A stretch of DNA of 64,000 nt from contig NZ_KE384369.1 in NCBI RefSeq assembly GCF_000425405.1, forward strand, positions 54,068-118,067, in the 5' to 3' direction. The DNA comes from Ferrimonas kyonanensis DSM 18153. Its GTDB lineage: Bacteria; Pseudomonadota; Gammaproteobacteria; Enterobacterales; Shewanellaceae. A program made the position numbers and the translations under genes. The notes below the pieces were generated by a model. The model saw only the letters and a program-made list of their open reading frames with translations. It searched no databases and was not told the DNA's origin. Below are positions 18,737-26,917 of the stretch, piece by piece. Each line of letters opens with the position of its first letter. Within the stretch, counting starts at the first letter, position 1.

Positions 18737-20167
18737 GTGAAAAAGTACGAGGAGCTGATCAAGCAGATCCGCAGCCAAATCCAGAACGAGGTCTGGCAAA
18801 CCGGAGACAAACTTCCTTCCCTCAGGAAGCAGGCCGAACTGTCCGGAGTAAGCCTGATGACGGTGGTGCACGCCTATCAGGTGTTAGAAAGCCAGGGCTG
18901 GGTGGTCTCGCGGGCGCGGTCCGGCTATGTTGTTGCTCCCAAGATTGAAAACAGTGACTCGGTTCCCGCCAATGAACCGGTTGAAAAGACCGAGTCTGTA
19001 GACATTAACGACTTTGTTTTCGAAGTGCTTCAAGCCAGCCGTACCCCCAACATCACCGATTTTGGCAAGGTGCACCCCGATCCCACCCTCTACCCTCGCC
19101 AACACATCAACAAGTCGCTGATCAATACCGCTCGCACCCTGCCCGCCTCCAGTGCCATGGATAACCTGCCGCCCGGGAACCTGGAGCTTCGGCAGCACAT
19201 CGCCAAGCGTTATGCCGCCCAAGGAATGACGGTGCACCCCGATGAAATCGTGATTACCACCGGCGCATTGGAAGCACTGAATCTGAGCCTGCAATCGGTC
19301 ACTGAACCGGGCGATTGGGTGGTGGTGGAGTCGCCCACGTTTTACGGCGCACTGCAGTCACTGCAAAGGCTGAACCTAAGGGCCCTGTCGGTAAGAACTC
19401 ACGCAACGGAGGGCATTGATCTGGAGTCGCTTGAAAATGCCCTGCAATCCCATCCGGTGAAAGCCTGCTGGTTGATGACCAATCACCAGAATCCATTGGG
19501 GTTCACCCTGTCGGCGGACAAGAAGAAGCGGTTAATGGCCTTACTGGCTAAGTACGATGTCTACCTGATTGAAGACGACGTCTACAACGAGCTCTATTTC
19601 GGCAGTGATAAGCCGCTGCCGGCAAAAGCCTTTGATCGCCACGGCAAGACGCTGCACTGCTCCTCCTTTTCCAAGTCGTTGGTGGCCGGATTTCGTATCG
19701 GTTGGGTTGCGGCAGGTAAAATGGCCGTTCCCATTCAAAAGCTGCAGATGATGAGCACCCTCTCCACCAGTGCGCCGATTCAAATGACACTGGCCTCCTA
19801 CCTGTCCACTCGCAACTACGAAAGACACCTGCGCCAGTTACGCAGAACCCTGGAACAGAGAAAATTTGCCACCTGGCAGGCACTGCGAAATCACTTGCCG
19901 GCGCAAGTAAACATCAATTGCAGCGAGGGTGGGTACTTTTTATGGCTGGAGTTGCCCGCCGGTCTCGACGCCACTGAGCTCTATCGCCGCGCGTTGCAAC
20001 ACAACATCTGCATTACCCCAGGCAAGATGTTCTCTGCCGGCGATTTTCACAATCACTGTTTCCGTTTAAACGTCTCTTTTGAACTCACTGATTCAAGGTT
20101 GAACGCCATTAAAACCTTGGGTGAACTCATTAGAAGCCTGTTGCCGACGCAGCCCCGGGCGGTCTGA
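18737..20167 (+). CDS. MocR-family regulator (GntR HTH fused to aminotransferase-like domain)
   Basis: 476 residues. Residues about 1-70 are a GntR winged helix (EELIKQIRSQI, LPSLRKQAELSGVSLMTVVH). The remainder is a fold-type I aminotransferase domain with TTGALEALNLSL, WLMTNHQNPLG, EDDVYNEL and the PLP lysine in SSFSKSLVAGFRIGW. MocR proteins use PLP plus a ligand to regulate, usually, a neighbouring gene. Start GTG 18737 has GAGG 9 bases upstream; longer in-frame reading to 18671 lacks a ribosome site. Confidence 0.85.
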   Translation: MKKYEELIKQIRSQIQNEVWQTGDKLPSLRKQAELSGVSLMTVVHAYQVLESQGWVVSRARSGYVVAPKIENSDSVPANEPVEKTESVDINDFVFEVLQASRTPNITDFGKVHPDPTLYPRQHINKSLINTARTLPASSAMDNLPPGNLELRQHIAKRYAAQGMTVHPDEIVITTGALEALNLSLQSVTEPGDWVVVESPTFYGALQSLQRLNLRALSVRTHATEGIDLESLENALQSHPVKACWLMTNHQNPLGFTLSADKKKRLMALLAKYDVYLIEDDVYNELYFGSDKPLPAKAFDRHGKTLHCSSFSKSLVAGFRIGWVAAGKMAVPIQKLQMMSTLSTSAPIQMTLASYLSTRNYERHLRQLRRTLEQRKFATWQALRNHLPAQVNINCSEGGYFLWLELPAGLDATELYRRALQHNICITPGKMFSAGDFHNHCFRLNVSFELTDSRLNAIKTLGELIRSLLPTQPRAV

Positions 20168-20200
20168 TGGCTCGGTAGCGTTCAACCGCCATTTAGGAAC

Positions 20201-20236
20201 AAAAAAAAGCAGGAGGATCCGATAGGATCATCCTGC
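20201..20236 (-). terminator. rho-independent terminator of nrfA
   Basis: On the minus strand GCAGGATGATCC pairs with GGATCCTCCTGC with one mismatch and a 4-base loop, then runs into eight T (20208-20201). It closes nrfA and faces the end of the MocR gene. Confidence 0.8.
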
Positions 20237-20324
20237 GAAATGACTGCTTTCCAATTTTGAGCAGTAGGAAATCAGCCCGAGAGACCGCCCTTATCAGGGC
20301 GTAAAAAAGCTTGAGAGACTGAGA

Positions 20325-21689
20325 TTAAAATTCAACTTTGATTGGCCACTCCTTCTGTACGCGCTCCTCCAGGAACGTTTTCTTCTGGGCATCGAGCTTA
20401 GCTTTGTCCAGACCTACCAGCACCTGAGCTTTTGCCTTGGTTGAGTAGTCAGGGAAGCTCACTTTGGCAACGCCATGCTTCGACAGAACGGTCTTAAGTG
20501 CTGCGCGAGCCTCTTTACCAATCTTCTTGGCTTTGGCCAACTCTTCCAGAGCAAGTTCCGGGTTGTGGGCGTGGATGCCGTGAGAGGCGATGGCGTAATC
20601 CCAGTACCACTGGGCATGACGGATAAGCTTGAGCGCGCCCTTCATTTCCGCTTCGGTGGCACCGGCTTTCCAGGCTTCACCCGCTTCGAAGTGGGCCTTA
20701 ACGATGACGTCTTCAGCAGCCAGTTGCGCCTTGTGAACCGCTTTCTTGTTCATGGCGATGGTGTCAACCAACTCAGCCTTGGTGTCGTGGCAGTTAGAGC
20801 AGGTCTGGTCGAAGTTATCGATGGCATTGCCAACGTTGTGCTTGGTGAACTCTTTACCGGAAGCACTTTCAACCTTTGGCATGTGACAATCGATACAAGT
20901 CACGTCCATCTCGGCGTGCGCCGTTGGCTGCCAGGTTTCCCACTCAGGGTGCTGAGCTTTCAGCATTGGCGCTTTGGAAATCTTATGAGTCCAGTCTTTG
21001 AAGTTGAGCGCGTCGTAGTAGGCCAGCATGGCATCGGGGTTCTGACCACCGTTCCATGGGAACTTCACTTTCTTATGGTCGGTGCCATCGAAGTAGTACT
21101 CGACGTGACACTGGGCACAGGTCATGGCCGCCTGGATGTTGGGCTCCTGGTCTTCAAACTTCTGACCCGCCGCAGCGAAACCGCGCATGGCGAAAGGACG
21201 CGCCGGAGTCGGTTTGCCGGTTTCGGCGTCGTGACAATCGGCACAGCCTACGTTGTTGCCAATCTCGTGACCGGTGGCGCCCCACTTCTTGTCGGAGAAG
21301 TTGGCTTCGCCGATCTTGTCGTACATGCGACCGAGATCCGGAGTCTTACAGCCCCAGCAGGAAGCCGGCATTGGACCTTCAGAGTCGGTCATCGGGCCGC
21401 CGGTACGCAGGCTTCGGGTCAAGTCAGCAACAGCAAACTGGTGACCGCGAGGCTTGTTGTAGTCTTTGGCAAAACCATAACCGCCATAGAGAATCACGAT
21501 CATTGGATCGTGCTCCAGAATGTCGCCCTGCTCGGTGGATTCGATGGTCGATGCCCAGGAAGCGTACTGTTCAGGGTACTTATCCTTCCAGGTAATGTTG
21601 TTGGCATCTTCCGGGGCGTTTTTGGCCAACGCCGAACCGCTAAGTACAGCAATGGCAACGGCTACAGCGAGTTTATTCAGTTGTTTCAT
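20325..21689 (-). CDS. nrfA: ammonia-forming cytochrome c nitrite reductase NrfA
   Basis: 454-residue periplasmic pentaheme enzyme that reduces nitrite to ammonium with six electrons. Signal peptide with cleavage after ALA (about residue 22). Hemes are bound by the active-site motif CWGCK (Lys ligand) and four CxxCH motifs: CADCH, CAQCH, CIDCH, CSNCH. QPTAHAEMDVTCIDCH and HKISKAPMLKAQHPE carry the catalytic and Ca-binding surroundings. Start ATG has GGAGAGG upstream. No nrfBCD follows, as in Shewanella where CymA donates electrons. A NarL/NarP-type site lies upstream. Confidence 0.97.
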   Translation of the reverse strand: MKQLNKLAVAVAIAVLSGSALAKNAPEDANNITWKDKYPEQYASWASTIESTEQGDILEHDPMIVILYGGYGFAKDYNKPRGHQFAVADLTRSLRTGGPMTDSEGPMPASCWGCKTPDLGRMYDKIGEANFSDKKWGATGHEIGNNVGCADCHDAETGKPTPARPFAMRGFAAAGQKFEDQEPNIQAAMTCAQCHVEYYFDGTDHKKVKFPWNGGQNPDAMLAYYDALNFKDWTHKISKAPMLKAQHPEWETWQPTAHAEMDVTCIDCHMPKVESASGKEFTKHNVGNAIDNFDQTCSNCHDTKAELVDTIAMNKKAVHKAQLAAEDVIVKAHFEAGEAWKAGATEAEMKGALKLIRHAQWYWDYAIASHGIHAHNPELALEELAKAKKIGKEARAALKTVLSKHGVAKVSFPDYSTKAKAQVLVGLDKAKLDAQKKTFLEERVQKEWPIKVEF

Positions 21690-21756
21690 ATCATCCTCTC
21701 CGAGGTTTTTATTATCTTTCGAGAAGAATCATAGGCAGGGGAATGAAGCGCATGCA

Positions 21757-21772
21757 TACCCCTTTGGGGGTA
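21757..21772 (-). promoter_or_regulatory. NarL/NarP-type 7-2-7 operator of nrfA
   Basis: TACCCCTTTGGGGGTA consists of heptamer TACCCCT, 2-base spacer, and the inverted heptamer, the arrangement NarP and NarL require. It lies about 70 bases before the nrfA start. I found no clear FNR box in the same region. The remaining part of 21690-22150 is otherwise unassigned. Confidence 0.6.
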
Positions 21773-22150
21773 TTGGCCGTGAAACCGATTTAGGATCACT
21801 GTATAGGCCACTTTTTGCTGAAATTAGTTTGAGTTTTTGAAAATGTTTACCGCCACAACGCCAAAAACAAGACGGAGCAAGAGGTTCTCTATAAGTCACG
21901 TTTTATCATAGAGTTAATAAAGAAATAACCATGCTGGGTGAGGCAAAAACACCTACCTCAATGCGTTTGTCATCGCCTTACAGCTGCCCCCAGGCAGAGG
22001 CTGGTAGCACAGCGACTCTGCTACAAACAAGACCGCGTACGCCCTGGGGCGCTCATTGGGAGGTGGGCTCACAAAAGGGCAAACTGGCGGGTTAAATAAG
22101 ACGAGGCGTGGGCCACGATAGCCTGATCGCACTCCGGCGACCGAGCTTAG

Positions 22151-22618
22151 TTATGGCTTTACTTTCTTAATAACCAAAGAGGTTACTAGCGTCATTAGGA
22201 TGAAAGGAAGATATAAACTTACTAGTTGATTCCACAAATCAACAAAATGACCAACAAAATGTCCTGTACTAAAAACGATTAGCAAAGGATAAGAGTAACA
22301 GAAAAATCCAATAACAACGCCAAGAACTATGTAATCAGAATTATTTCTTATCCAGTTTATATTAAAAAGCGTCACCATCCATATTAGGAACGCGATAATC
22401 GCAGAAATTACTGATGTTAAGATTCGCGTGACAATCAGACGATCACCATCAGCGTAATGTCTAGCCCAATCCAAAAATCCAGGCACTTCGTAGATCGGTC
22501 TTAGCAAAGACACAATGATTGGCTGAAATAGGTCACCTTTAACGAATACCCAATCAAACCAAATGAAGAAAGCGATACCGAAAAAGACCGCTGATGATAC
22601 TTGCAGAATCTTCTTCAA
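22151..22618 (-). CDS. four-helix membrane protein, unknown function
   Basis: 155 residues with about four hydrophobic segments and a basic C terminus (VIKKVKP). TTG 22618 (MKKILQV) is chosen because GGAAGG lies 6 bases upstream; reading can extend to a TTG at 22651 without a ribosome site. The gene is AT-rich and opens the accessory island after nrfA. Directly after its stop the minus strand reads CATAACTAAGC, resembling the first part of the attC site at 24664-24788, so it may be an old cassette. No family recognised. Confidence 0.6.
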   Translation of the reverse strand: MKKILQVSSAVFFGIAFFIWFDWVFVKGDLFQPIIVSLLRPIYEVPGFLDWARHYADGDRLIVTRILTSVISAIIAFLIWMVTLFNINWIRNNSDYIVLGVVIGFFCYSYPLLIVFSTGHFVGHFVDLWNQLVSLYLPFILMTLVTSLVIKKVKP

Positions 22619-22654
22619 TGAACGCCTTCCCTGATAAATTACCCGTGCCAAAAC

Positions 22655-22700
22655 AGTGTGTTGTCAAACTTCGCCCAAGAGACAAGTTTGACAACACACT
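22655..22700. repeat. perfect 17-bp inverted repeat before the membrane protein gene
   Basis: AGTGTGTTGTCAAACTT (22655-22671) and its exact complement at 22684-22700 flank a 12-base loop, about 35 bases upstream of the gene at 22618. It could be an operator or an mRNA leader hairpin. 22701-22939 holds no recognisable gene. Confidence 0.7.
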
Positions 22701-22939
22701 AGCAAGAGAGTCGCTAAGGATCAATAAGTTACCCCTAGAACATTAGTGTTCACGATGCGGCGCATGAACTCGCATTAACCACGCCTTATGCAGGCCCAAT
22801 GCCCGACATTGGTGTCAAAGTAGTTATCAACCGACTACCAGTATCTTCTTAACTGCCAGGGAGCGTGCATGGGGCTATTGACGCGACGAAGGGGTCGCTT
22901 ATTGGTGACTTGTTGCTTCAAAACGCAATGCATACGGAA

Positions 22940-22973
22940 ACGCCCAAAGTTGTTAGCTTTGGGCGTTTCTTCT
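22940..22973 (+). terminator. terminator-like hairpin downstream of the YjaB-like gene
   Basis: AACGCCCAAAG (22940-22950) pairs perfectly with CTTTGGGCGTT (22958-22968), followed on the plus strand by TCTTCT. On the minus strand it lies 30 bases past the acetyltransferase stop but only short T runs follow; it may serve that gene. Confidence 0.5.
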
Positions 22974-23000
22974 AGCAAACAGGGTTACGACAACCGAGCT

Positions 23001-23432
23001 TTAACGTGACATATGCAGAATTGGAAATGGTTTTCCCATATCATCAAGGGGTGAGCGTGAAACGACTTTAAATCCCATATGCTCATAAAAGCCTACAGCC
23101 AGTGGATTCTGCTCATTTACATCGACTTTGGTTGCCTCTAGCTGCTCAACTGCGTATTGCAGCAGAGTTTTGCCAATGCCTCGCCCTCTTGCCTCATCCA
23201 AGATGAACAACATTTCAACCTTTGCGTCATGAACACCCACGAAGCCAAGGATTGACCCCTGCTCATTCTTGACGCATCTCAGCGTCACAGCAGGAAACGC
23301 CTGCTCGATGATAACGGGTTTAAAAAACTCAATATCTTCTTCTGTTATGAAGCTATGAGTTGCTCGGACTGAGTTTTCCCAAACACTAAGCATTTCTACG
23401 TAATCTTCAGGAAGCACATTTTCTACAATCAT
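23001..23432 (-). CDS. GNAT acetyltransferase, YjaB-like
   Basis: 143 residues with a GNAT fold: acetyl-CoA loop LFILDEARGRGIGKTLL (residues about 77-93) and C-terminal VNEQNPLAVGFYEHMGFKV followed by SPLDDMGKPFPILHM. The last segment and SVRATHSFI at the start closely resemble E. coli YjaB. YjaB binds CoA; its substrate is unsettled. AT-rich relative to the core, on the minus strand like all neighbours in the island. A dispersed repeat (23548-23650) lies upstream, no attC was found directly after it. Confidence 0.75.
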   Translation of the reverse strand: MIVENVLPEDYVEMLSVWENSVRATHSFITEEDIEFFKPVIIEQAFPAVTLRCVKNEQGSILGFVGVHDAKVEMLFILDEARGRGIGKTLLQYAVEQLEATKVDVNEQNPLAVGFYEHMGFKVVSRSPLDDMGKPFPILHMSR

Positions 23433-23547
23433 CGTAGTTTCTCTTGTAGTGACTGAAATCTATGTGCAGCCGCGAGCTGCGCACTTTACCCTTTCGACAC
23501 CCTGTCCTCAAGAAGTTTGACTATTGGTATGCTCAGGTTGTTTGATC

Positions 23548-23650
23548 GCTGTTGGCGCCCGAAGCGAACTGCCACGAGTTCATGTCTGGGGGCAATGGCA
23601 CGCTGTCTAGCTGACAGACTCCTATCGCCACATTGCGGTCGTTCAGGAGC
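23548..23650 (-). repeat. dispersed non-coding repeat, copy D
   Basis: GGCGCCCGAAGCGAACTG ... GTTCATG ... GGCACGCTGTCTAG ... CGCCACATTGCGGTCGTTCAG matches, in order and spacing, the sequence at 25455-25560. Lies immediately beside the attC site at 23657. Confidence 0.65.
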
Positions 23651-23656
23651 TTGGGG

Positions 23657-23712
23657 TGTAACGCTCCCATCAAGCGCCGCCGGAGGCGGTCGCTTGGATG
23701 GGCTTGTTATGC
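23657..23712 (-). other. attC: integron attC site (short type)
   Basis: On the minus strand GCATAACAAGCCCATCCAAG ... CTTGATGGGAGCGTTACA: R'' core ATAAC and R' core GTTAC enclose an imperfect palindrome with a CGCCTCCGGCGGCG apex. It is one of the widespread 56-60 bp attC forms, recognisable because read-through gives the peptide NKPIQATASGGA. The gene at 23670-24620 ends inside it. Confidence 0.85.
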
Positions 23713-24620
23713 TTATCTTGCCGGTACTGGAAATAATCTACAACATCAGGCCGATTGTCTCTAGCATGTTCTTTCTTAGGCTCCCAGTGAGCAGATCCTT
23801 TAATTAATCCAGGTGCCCTGAATGCAAATAGAATTTGAACAGCGGTATTAAGCATTTTAAGGCTTGCTCGATTTTCTTCTGTAGAAACACGATCATATTC
23901 AATAAATGAGAATGAGCATAGATCATGTAGCACTTCATCGATGATAGTGATTTCAACGTAATCTGTATCGTCTTTAATGCTTAGGAAGGCAGGGGCATGA
24001 TCGTTAGTTGAAATAAAGTTTGCTCTAACTGAGTGCTCTTGTTCATAAGAAATCATGGTTCTTAATCGATTAATTTCCGACAATACACATAATGCGAGAG
24101 CACATTTTTGCTTAAACGTTATGTCATCAGCTTTTACATATTCACGATAATAGGAGTTCAAAACCGAAATTGAACTTTGAAATTCTTCTATTATTTTATT
24201 GGCAAACTCAGAGCGTGCATTTATATCAATTTCATACGGTGTGTTTTTAGGGAAAAATAATGAATATAGACCTGACTTCTCCTTAAATTCTATACCGAAG
24301 CGCTTTTCAAGCTTCTCTAATCTTTTTTCAAACTCTTCATGATGCTTGTAATAGTTAACAAACACATTCTGTTCGCGTGAAAGCTTTATCTGACGTTCCG
24401 CTTGTTCGGCTCGATAGTTCGAAATAGATATTGCTGCTAGCGGAAAAACAAGTGCTGCTGTGTACAAGGGTACAGAGAACCATTTGTAAAAATTAGCAAA
24501 GCCAGAAATGGTCGGATCAAATATTAGATCAGTCTCATTCATTAAAATCATAACTAAAAAAATCAAGGATGCTAACAAAGGCAAGCATATTGACATCCAG
24601 ACCAACTTACTTTTAAACAC
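23670..24620 (-). CDS. cassette-encoded membrane-anchored coiled-coil protein
   Basis: 316 residues: two N-terminal membrane segments (about 9-30 and 44-68), then a cytoplasmic coiled coil (about 70-105, with EEFEKRLEKLEKRFG) and a helical domain. The last 12 residues (NKPIQATASGGA) are encoded by the attC site, as often seen when a cassette gene lacks its own stop. Start is GTG 24620 with GGAAG upstream. No named family recognised. Last of four consecutive cassettes on the minus strand. Confidence 0.65.
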   Translation of the reverse strand: MFKSKLVWMSICLPLLASLIFLVMILMNETDLIFDPTISGFANFYKWFSVPLYTAALVFPLAAISISNYRAEQAERQIKLSREQNVFVNYYKHHEEFEKRLEKLEKRFGIEFKEKSGLYSLFFPKNTPYEIDINARSEFANKIIEEFQSSISVLNSYYREYVKADDITFKQKCALALCVLSEINRLRTMISYEQEHSVRANFISTNDHAPAFLSIKDDTDYVEITIIDEVLHDLCSFSFIEYDRVSTEENRASLKMLNTAVQILFAFRAPGLIKGSAHWEPKKEHARDNRPDVVDYFQYRQDKHNKPIQATASGGA

Positions 24621-24663
24621 TCACTACTTCCTTATTTATCTGTAAACCCTGTGTTCGACCGAA

Positions 24664-24788
24664 GCATAACGCCGCATTAAGGTGTGAGCAACGTAATACC
24701 AAAGCCTCAGCAAACCACCTTAATCACTAAATGCAACGCATGTTGAAAATGCCACGCGTTGCGAATCACTCCTAAATGCTTAGTTATG
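24664..24788 (-). other. attC: integron attC site (long, VCR-like)
   Basis: Minus strand: CATAACTAAGCATTTAGGAG ... CACACCTTAATGCGGCGTTATGC. The outer arms (AAGCATTTAGGAGTG with CACACCTTAATGC) are complementary with mismatches, and the inner arms CGCAACGCG and CGTTGC also pair. Length 125 bp, close to Vibrio VCR sites. It follows the stop of the gene at 24790 by one base. Confidence 0.85.
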
Positions 24789-24789
24789 T

Positions 24790-25215
24790 TTACTGTTGCT
24801 TCAACTCCACAACACCTTTTGCATTTTTCCACTCAACAAGGTGCCCAGCTAGTTCATTGACCTCTGCTACTGCCACAGCAGCGATAATTTGGTCATTTGA
24901 CTCAATCTTATTTATTGCCTTTGGGGACGAATGAATAGCTAAAATTACGCCATAAGATTGATAGTCTTTAAAGCCGTCAGGGGACTTTAACTCAACCTCC
25001 AATCCATTTTTAGTAATAGTTTCATATCGTCTAAGCTTGTTTTTTTCTTGTTCTGTAAAGATTATTTCAAGAAACTGTTCTGAATTACTGATGCTGTTAA
25101 CTAGAACCGTCAAACGCGAACGGTGCTTCTTTGCAATATCAACAGCAAACGCATAGGCCCCTCTTAACTCCTCCGGTGACACGATTGTCGGAGAAAAATA
25201 AGCGTACCTTTCCAT
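24790..25215 (-). CDS. cassette-encoded hypothetical protein
   Basis: 141 residues, MERYAYFSPT start, soluble, alternating helix/strand pattern (PEELRGAYAFAVDIAKKHRSRLTVLV). ATG 25215 has GGAG at a good distance; in-frame ATG 25245 has none. The stop is immediately followed by an attC site, so this is a complete one-gene cassette. Family not recognised. Confidence 0.6.
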   Translation of the reverse strand: MERYAYFSPTIVSPEELRGAYAFAVDIAKKHRSRLTVLVNSISNSEQFLEIIFTEQEKNKLRRYETITKNGLEVELKSPDGFKDYQSYGVILAIHSSPKAINKIESNDQIIAAVAVAEVNELAGHLVEWKNAKGVVELKQQ

Positions 25216-25258
25216 ATTTATAGCTCCATTGTTGATTGTAAACATAACAGCTGTTTTT

Positions 25259-25560
25259 ATGCGGCAAATCGCCGCCTTTCACTCGGGATACTCTTGCCGC
25301 ATATCTGAAAGCCATAACAGTGACCCGGTGAAAGAATTCTCCCAATGTATCAGTGAATTAGGTCAGGCTCAACGCCCTTGGATGCTTGTTCATCAGCAGG
25401 AGAGGCGGATTAGCTCAACAAAAAGGCGGCAATTCGCGCGTGGTAGACGTCAATGACCGGCTTGACGCCAAAGCGAACTATCTTCGGTTCATGCCAGTGG
25501 TCAAGGGCACGCTGCCTAGTTGGCAGGCTGCGCGCGCCACAAAGGGGTCATTCAGAGTTG
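25259..25560. repeat. dispersed non-coding repeat, copy A (longest)
   Basis: Left part: ATGCGGCAA (25259-25267) and TTGCCGCAT (25294-25302) form a 9-bp inverted repeat 26 bases apart, followed by ATCTGA; the same layout recurs at 35231-35274. Right part (25455-25560), with GACGCCAAAGCGAACT and CGCCACAAAGGGGTCATTC, recurs at 23548, 27925 and partly 38490. It fills the gap 25216-25563; no gene supported. Confidence 0.7.
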
Positions 25561-25563
25561 AGA

Positions 25564-25620
25564 GGTAACGCCACAAACACCGGTGCAGCTATGCTGCATT
25601 CGTGTGATTTGGATTGTTAG
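25564..25620 (-). other. attC: probable short integron attC site
   Basis: Minus strand CTAACAATCCAAATCACACG ... GTGTTTGTGGCGTTACC, 57 bp. CACGAATGCAGC and GCTGCACCGGTG pair around a 3-base loop with two mismatches, and outer ends CTAAC / GTTA are attC-like. The SEC-C gene stop codon lies in the first core. Weaker than the other sites because the GTTACC core is off consensus. Confidence 0.65.
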
Positions 25621-26303
25621 AAATTAACTTTAGTGATATCACCCACATCCCAACCTGTAAAAGTAATCCCATCATCAACCAATAACTCTTTGGGCTCAAA
25701 CTCAAACGGATTCACACCTGCCATAATGAGCTCTTGGATCTTATCTTTCTGAGAGGTTTCTAGACCATCCCACCATACAGGAGAGATAAATGTATTCTCC
25801 GAAACCCCAAAGAAAAATCGAACTAGAGCGCTAAAAATGTTGTCTCTATCAATAGACAACAAAGTGTTAATAAACCCTAATACTTTGCTTGATTCTTTTA
25901 GCCAGCTAAATACCACATAACCCTTACCATCACTGGAAAACGAGTTAAACACTAAGGATTCGGCTGGGACACTTAAATCCCCTAAATCTTGAATTAGGTT
26001 TCCTTCAAAATCAGAAACAGGAGATACAATAGATGAGACGGCCACCGGTACAGGTGAATTTGCCCTCATTATCAAGTGACTAAGATTGTTGCTCGCTTTA
26101 CCAAGCAATTGTTCATCAAGTTTACCTTTGAGTTCAGACAATTCTTTTTGTGCAGCATCTATTCCTAGTTGGTTATCTGCAGCAAATTTCTGAATAAATA
26201 GTTGATCTATCGGGTGCTTACCTCTGTCTCCACCCTTAAGTAATTCTGAGGATAATAAACTTCCTTCTTTTGCATATAGCTCTTTTGCGACAGACCTGTA
26301 CAT
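25617..26303 (-). pseudogene. C-terminal part of SEC-C cassette gene, after in-frame stop
   Basis: From ATG 26303 this frame gives 228 residues (MYRSVAKELYAKEG...). It is in the same frame as the SEC-C segment upstream: after the TAA at 26342-26340 reading resumes as EFCGSERQLHALMYRSV, so one codon change (for example CAA or AAA to TAA) split the gene. FCGSERQLHALMYRSVAKEL looks like a continuous conserved stretch that spans the break. Without the stop the protein would be about 372 residues. It could still be made by re-initiation at 26303. Ends in an attC site. Confidence 0.7.
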
Positions 26304-26339
26304 TAACGCGTGTAACTGCCGTTCCGAACCACAAAATTC

Positions 26340-26735
26340 TTAATCTTCGATACACGAAAATAACTCTTTATCATGCTTTGCACAAAAACCAGTAAAAGTT
26401 GAAGCTTGGTTAATACCCATTCTTTCTGGGACAAGCTTTCCTTTATGCTTAAACAGGTTGGCAAGATCAATTTTGAGACCCAGCACATGATTAGTTGTGT
26501 CTGCTATTTCCTTTAAGCTTCCACTCTTTGAAATAGTATGTGCATTAATAATTTTTTTATCACACTCACCTTTTAGTTCCTCAGGAACATAACAGCACTT
26601 CCTTGCGCCTATTTTCTTGGACTCTCCAATAGCTTCCCCCTTGCTAAAGGGCTGCTCTTTTTCTCGACCATAATGGCAGTGTTTAAATTTCTTACCTGAA
26701 CCGCACCAACATTTCTCATTACGACCGATTTTCAT
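26340..26735 (-). pseudogene. N-terminal part of SEC-C motif cassette gene, ended by premature TAA
   Basis: 131 residues starting [20 protein letters not shown], the SEC-C zinc-binding motif (CxCxGSGKKxKxCHG-like) at the extreme N terminus, followed by a region with ETTN-like polar residues and [16 protein letters not shown] 26735 is preferred because SEC-C proteins of this type begin right at MKIGRN; reading extends to 26774. A TAA at 26342-26340 cuts it from the remaining part, which is in frame. Sequencing error, pseudogene or read-through are all possible. Confidence 0.75.
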
Positions 26736-26791
26736 TATTTTTCCATATTCGTCTATTTTGCCATCAGCGGGCACTGTGCCTGAGTTGGATT

Positions 26792-26913
26792 TCTAACGCC
26801 TTGCTAAGGTGCGGCGAATACCATGGAACCTGAGCAAGGCTACCGTAATCACTAAACTAAACCGAACCAAAAATACCAAAGGTTAGCCGTCACTCTTAAG
26901 CAATTTGTTAGGG
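26792..26913 (-). other. attC: integron attC site (long, VCR-like)
   Basis: Minus strand: CCCTAACAAATTGCTTAAGA ... CACCTTAGCAAGGCGTTAGA. TTGCTTAAGAGTG and CACCTTAGCAA are complementary arms with an offset, cores CTAAC / GTTAG are on consensus, length 122 bp. It starts five bases after the stop of the gene at 26918. Confidence 0.9.
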
Positions 26914-26917
26914 AGAA

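Noticed and set aside
20284..20308. Hairpin CGCCC-ttatca-GGGCG as nrfA terminator
   Set aside because: On the minus strand the T run precedes the stem; the hairpin at 20201-20236 with eight T after it is the better terminator.
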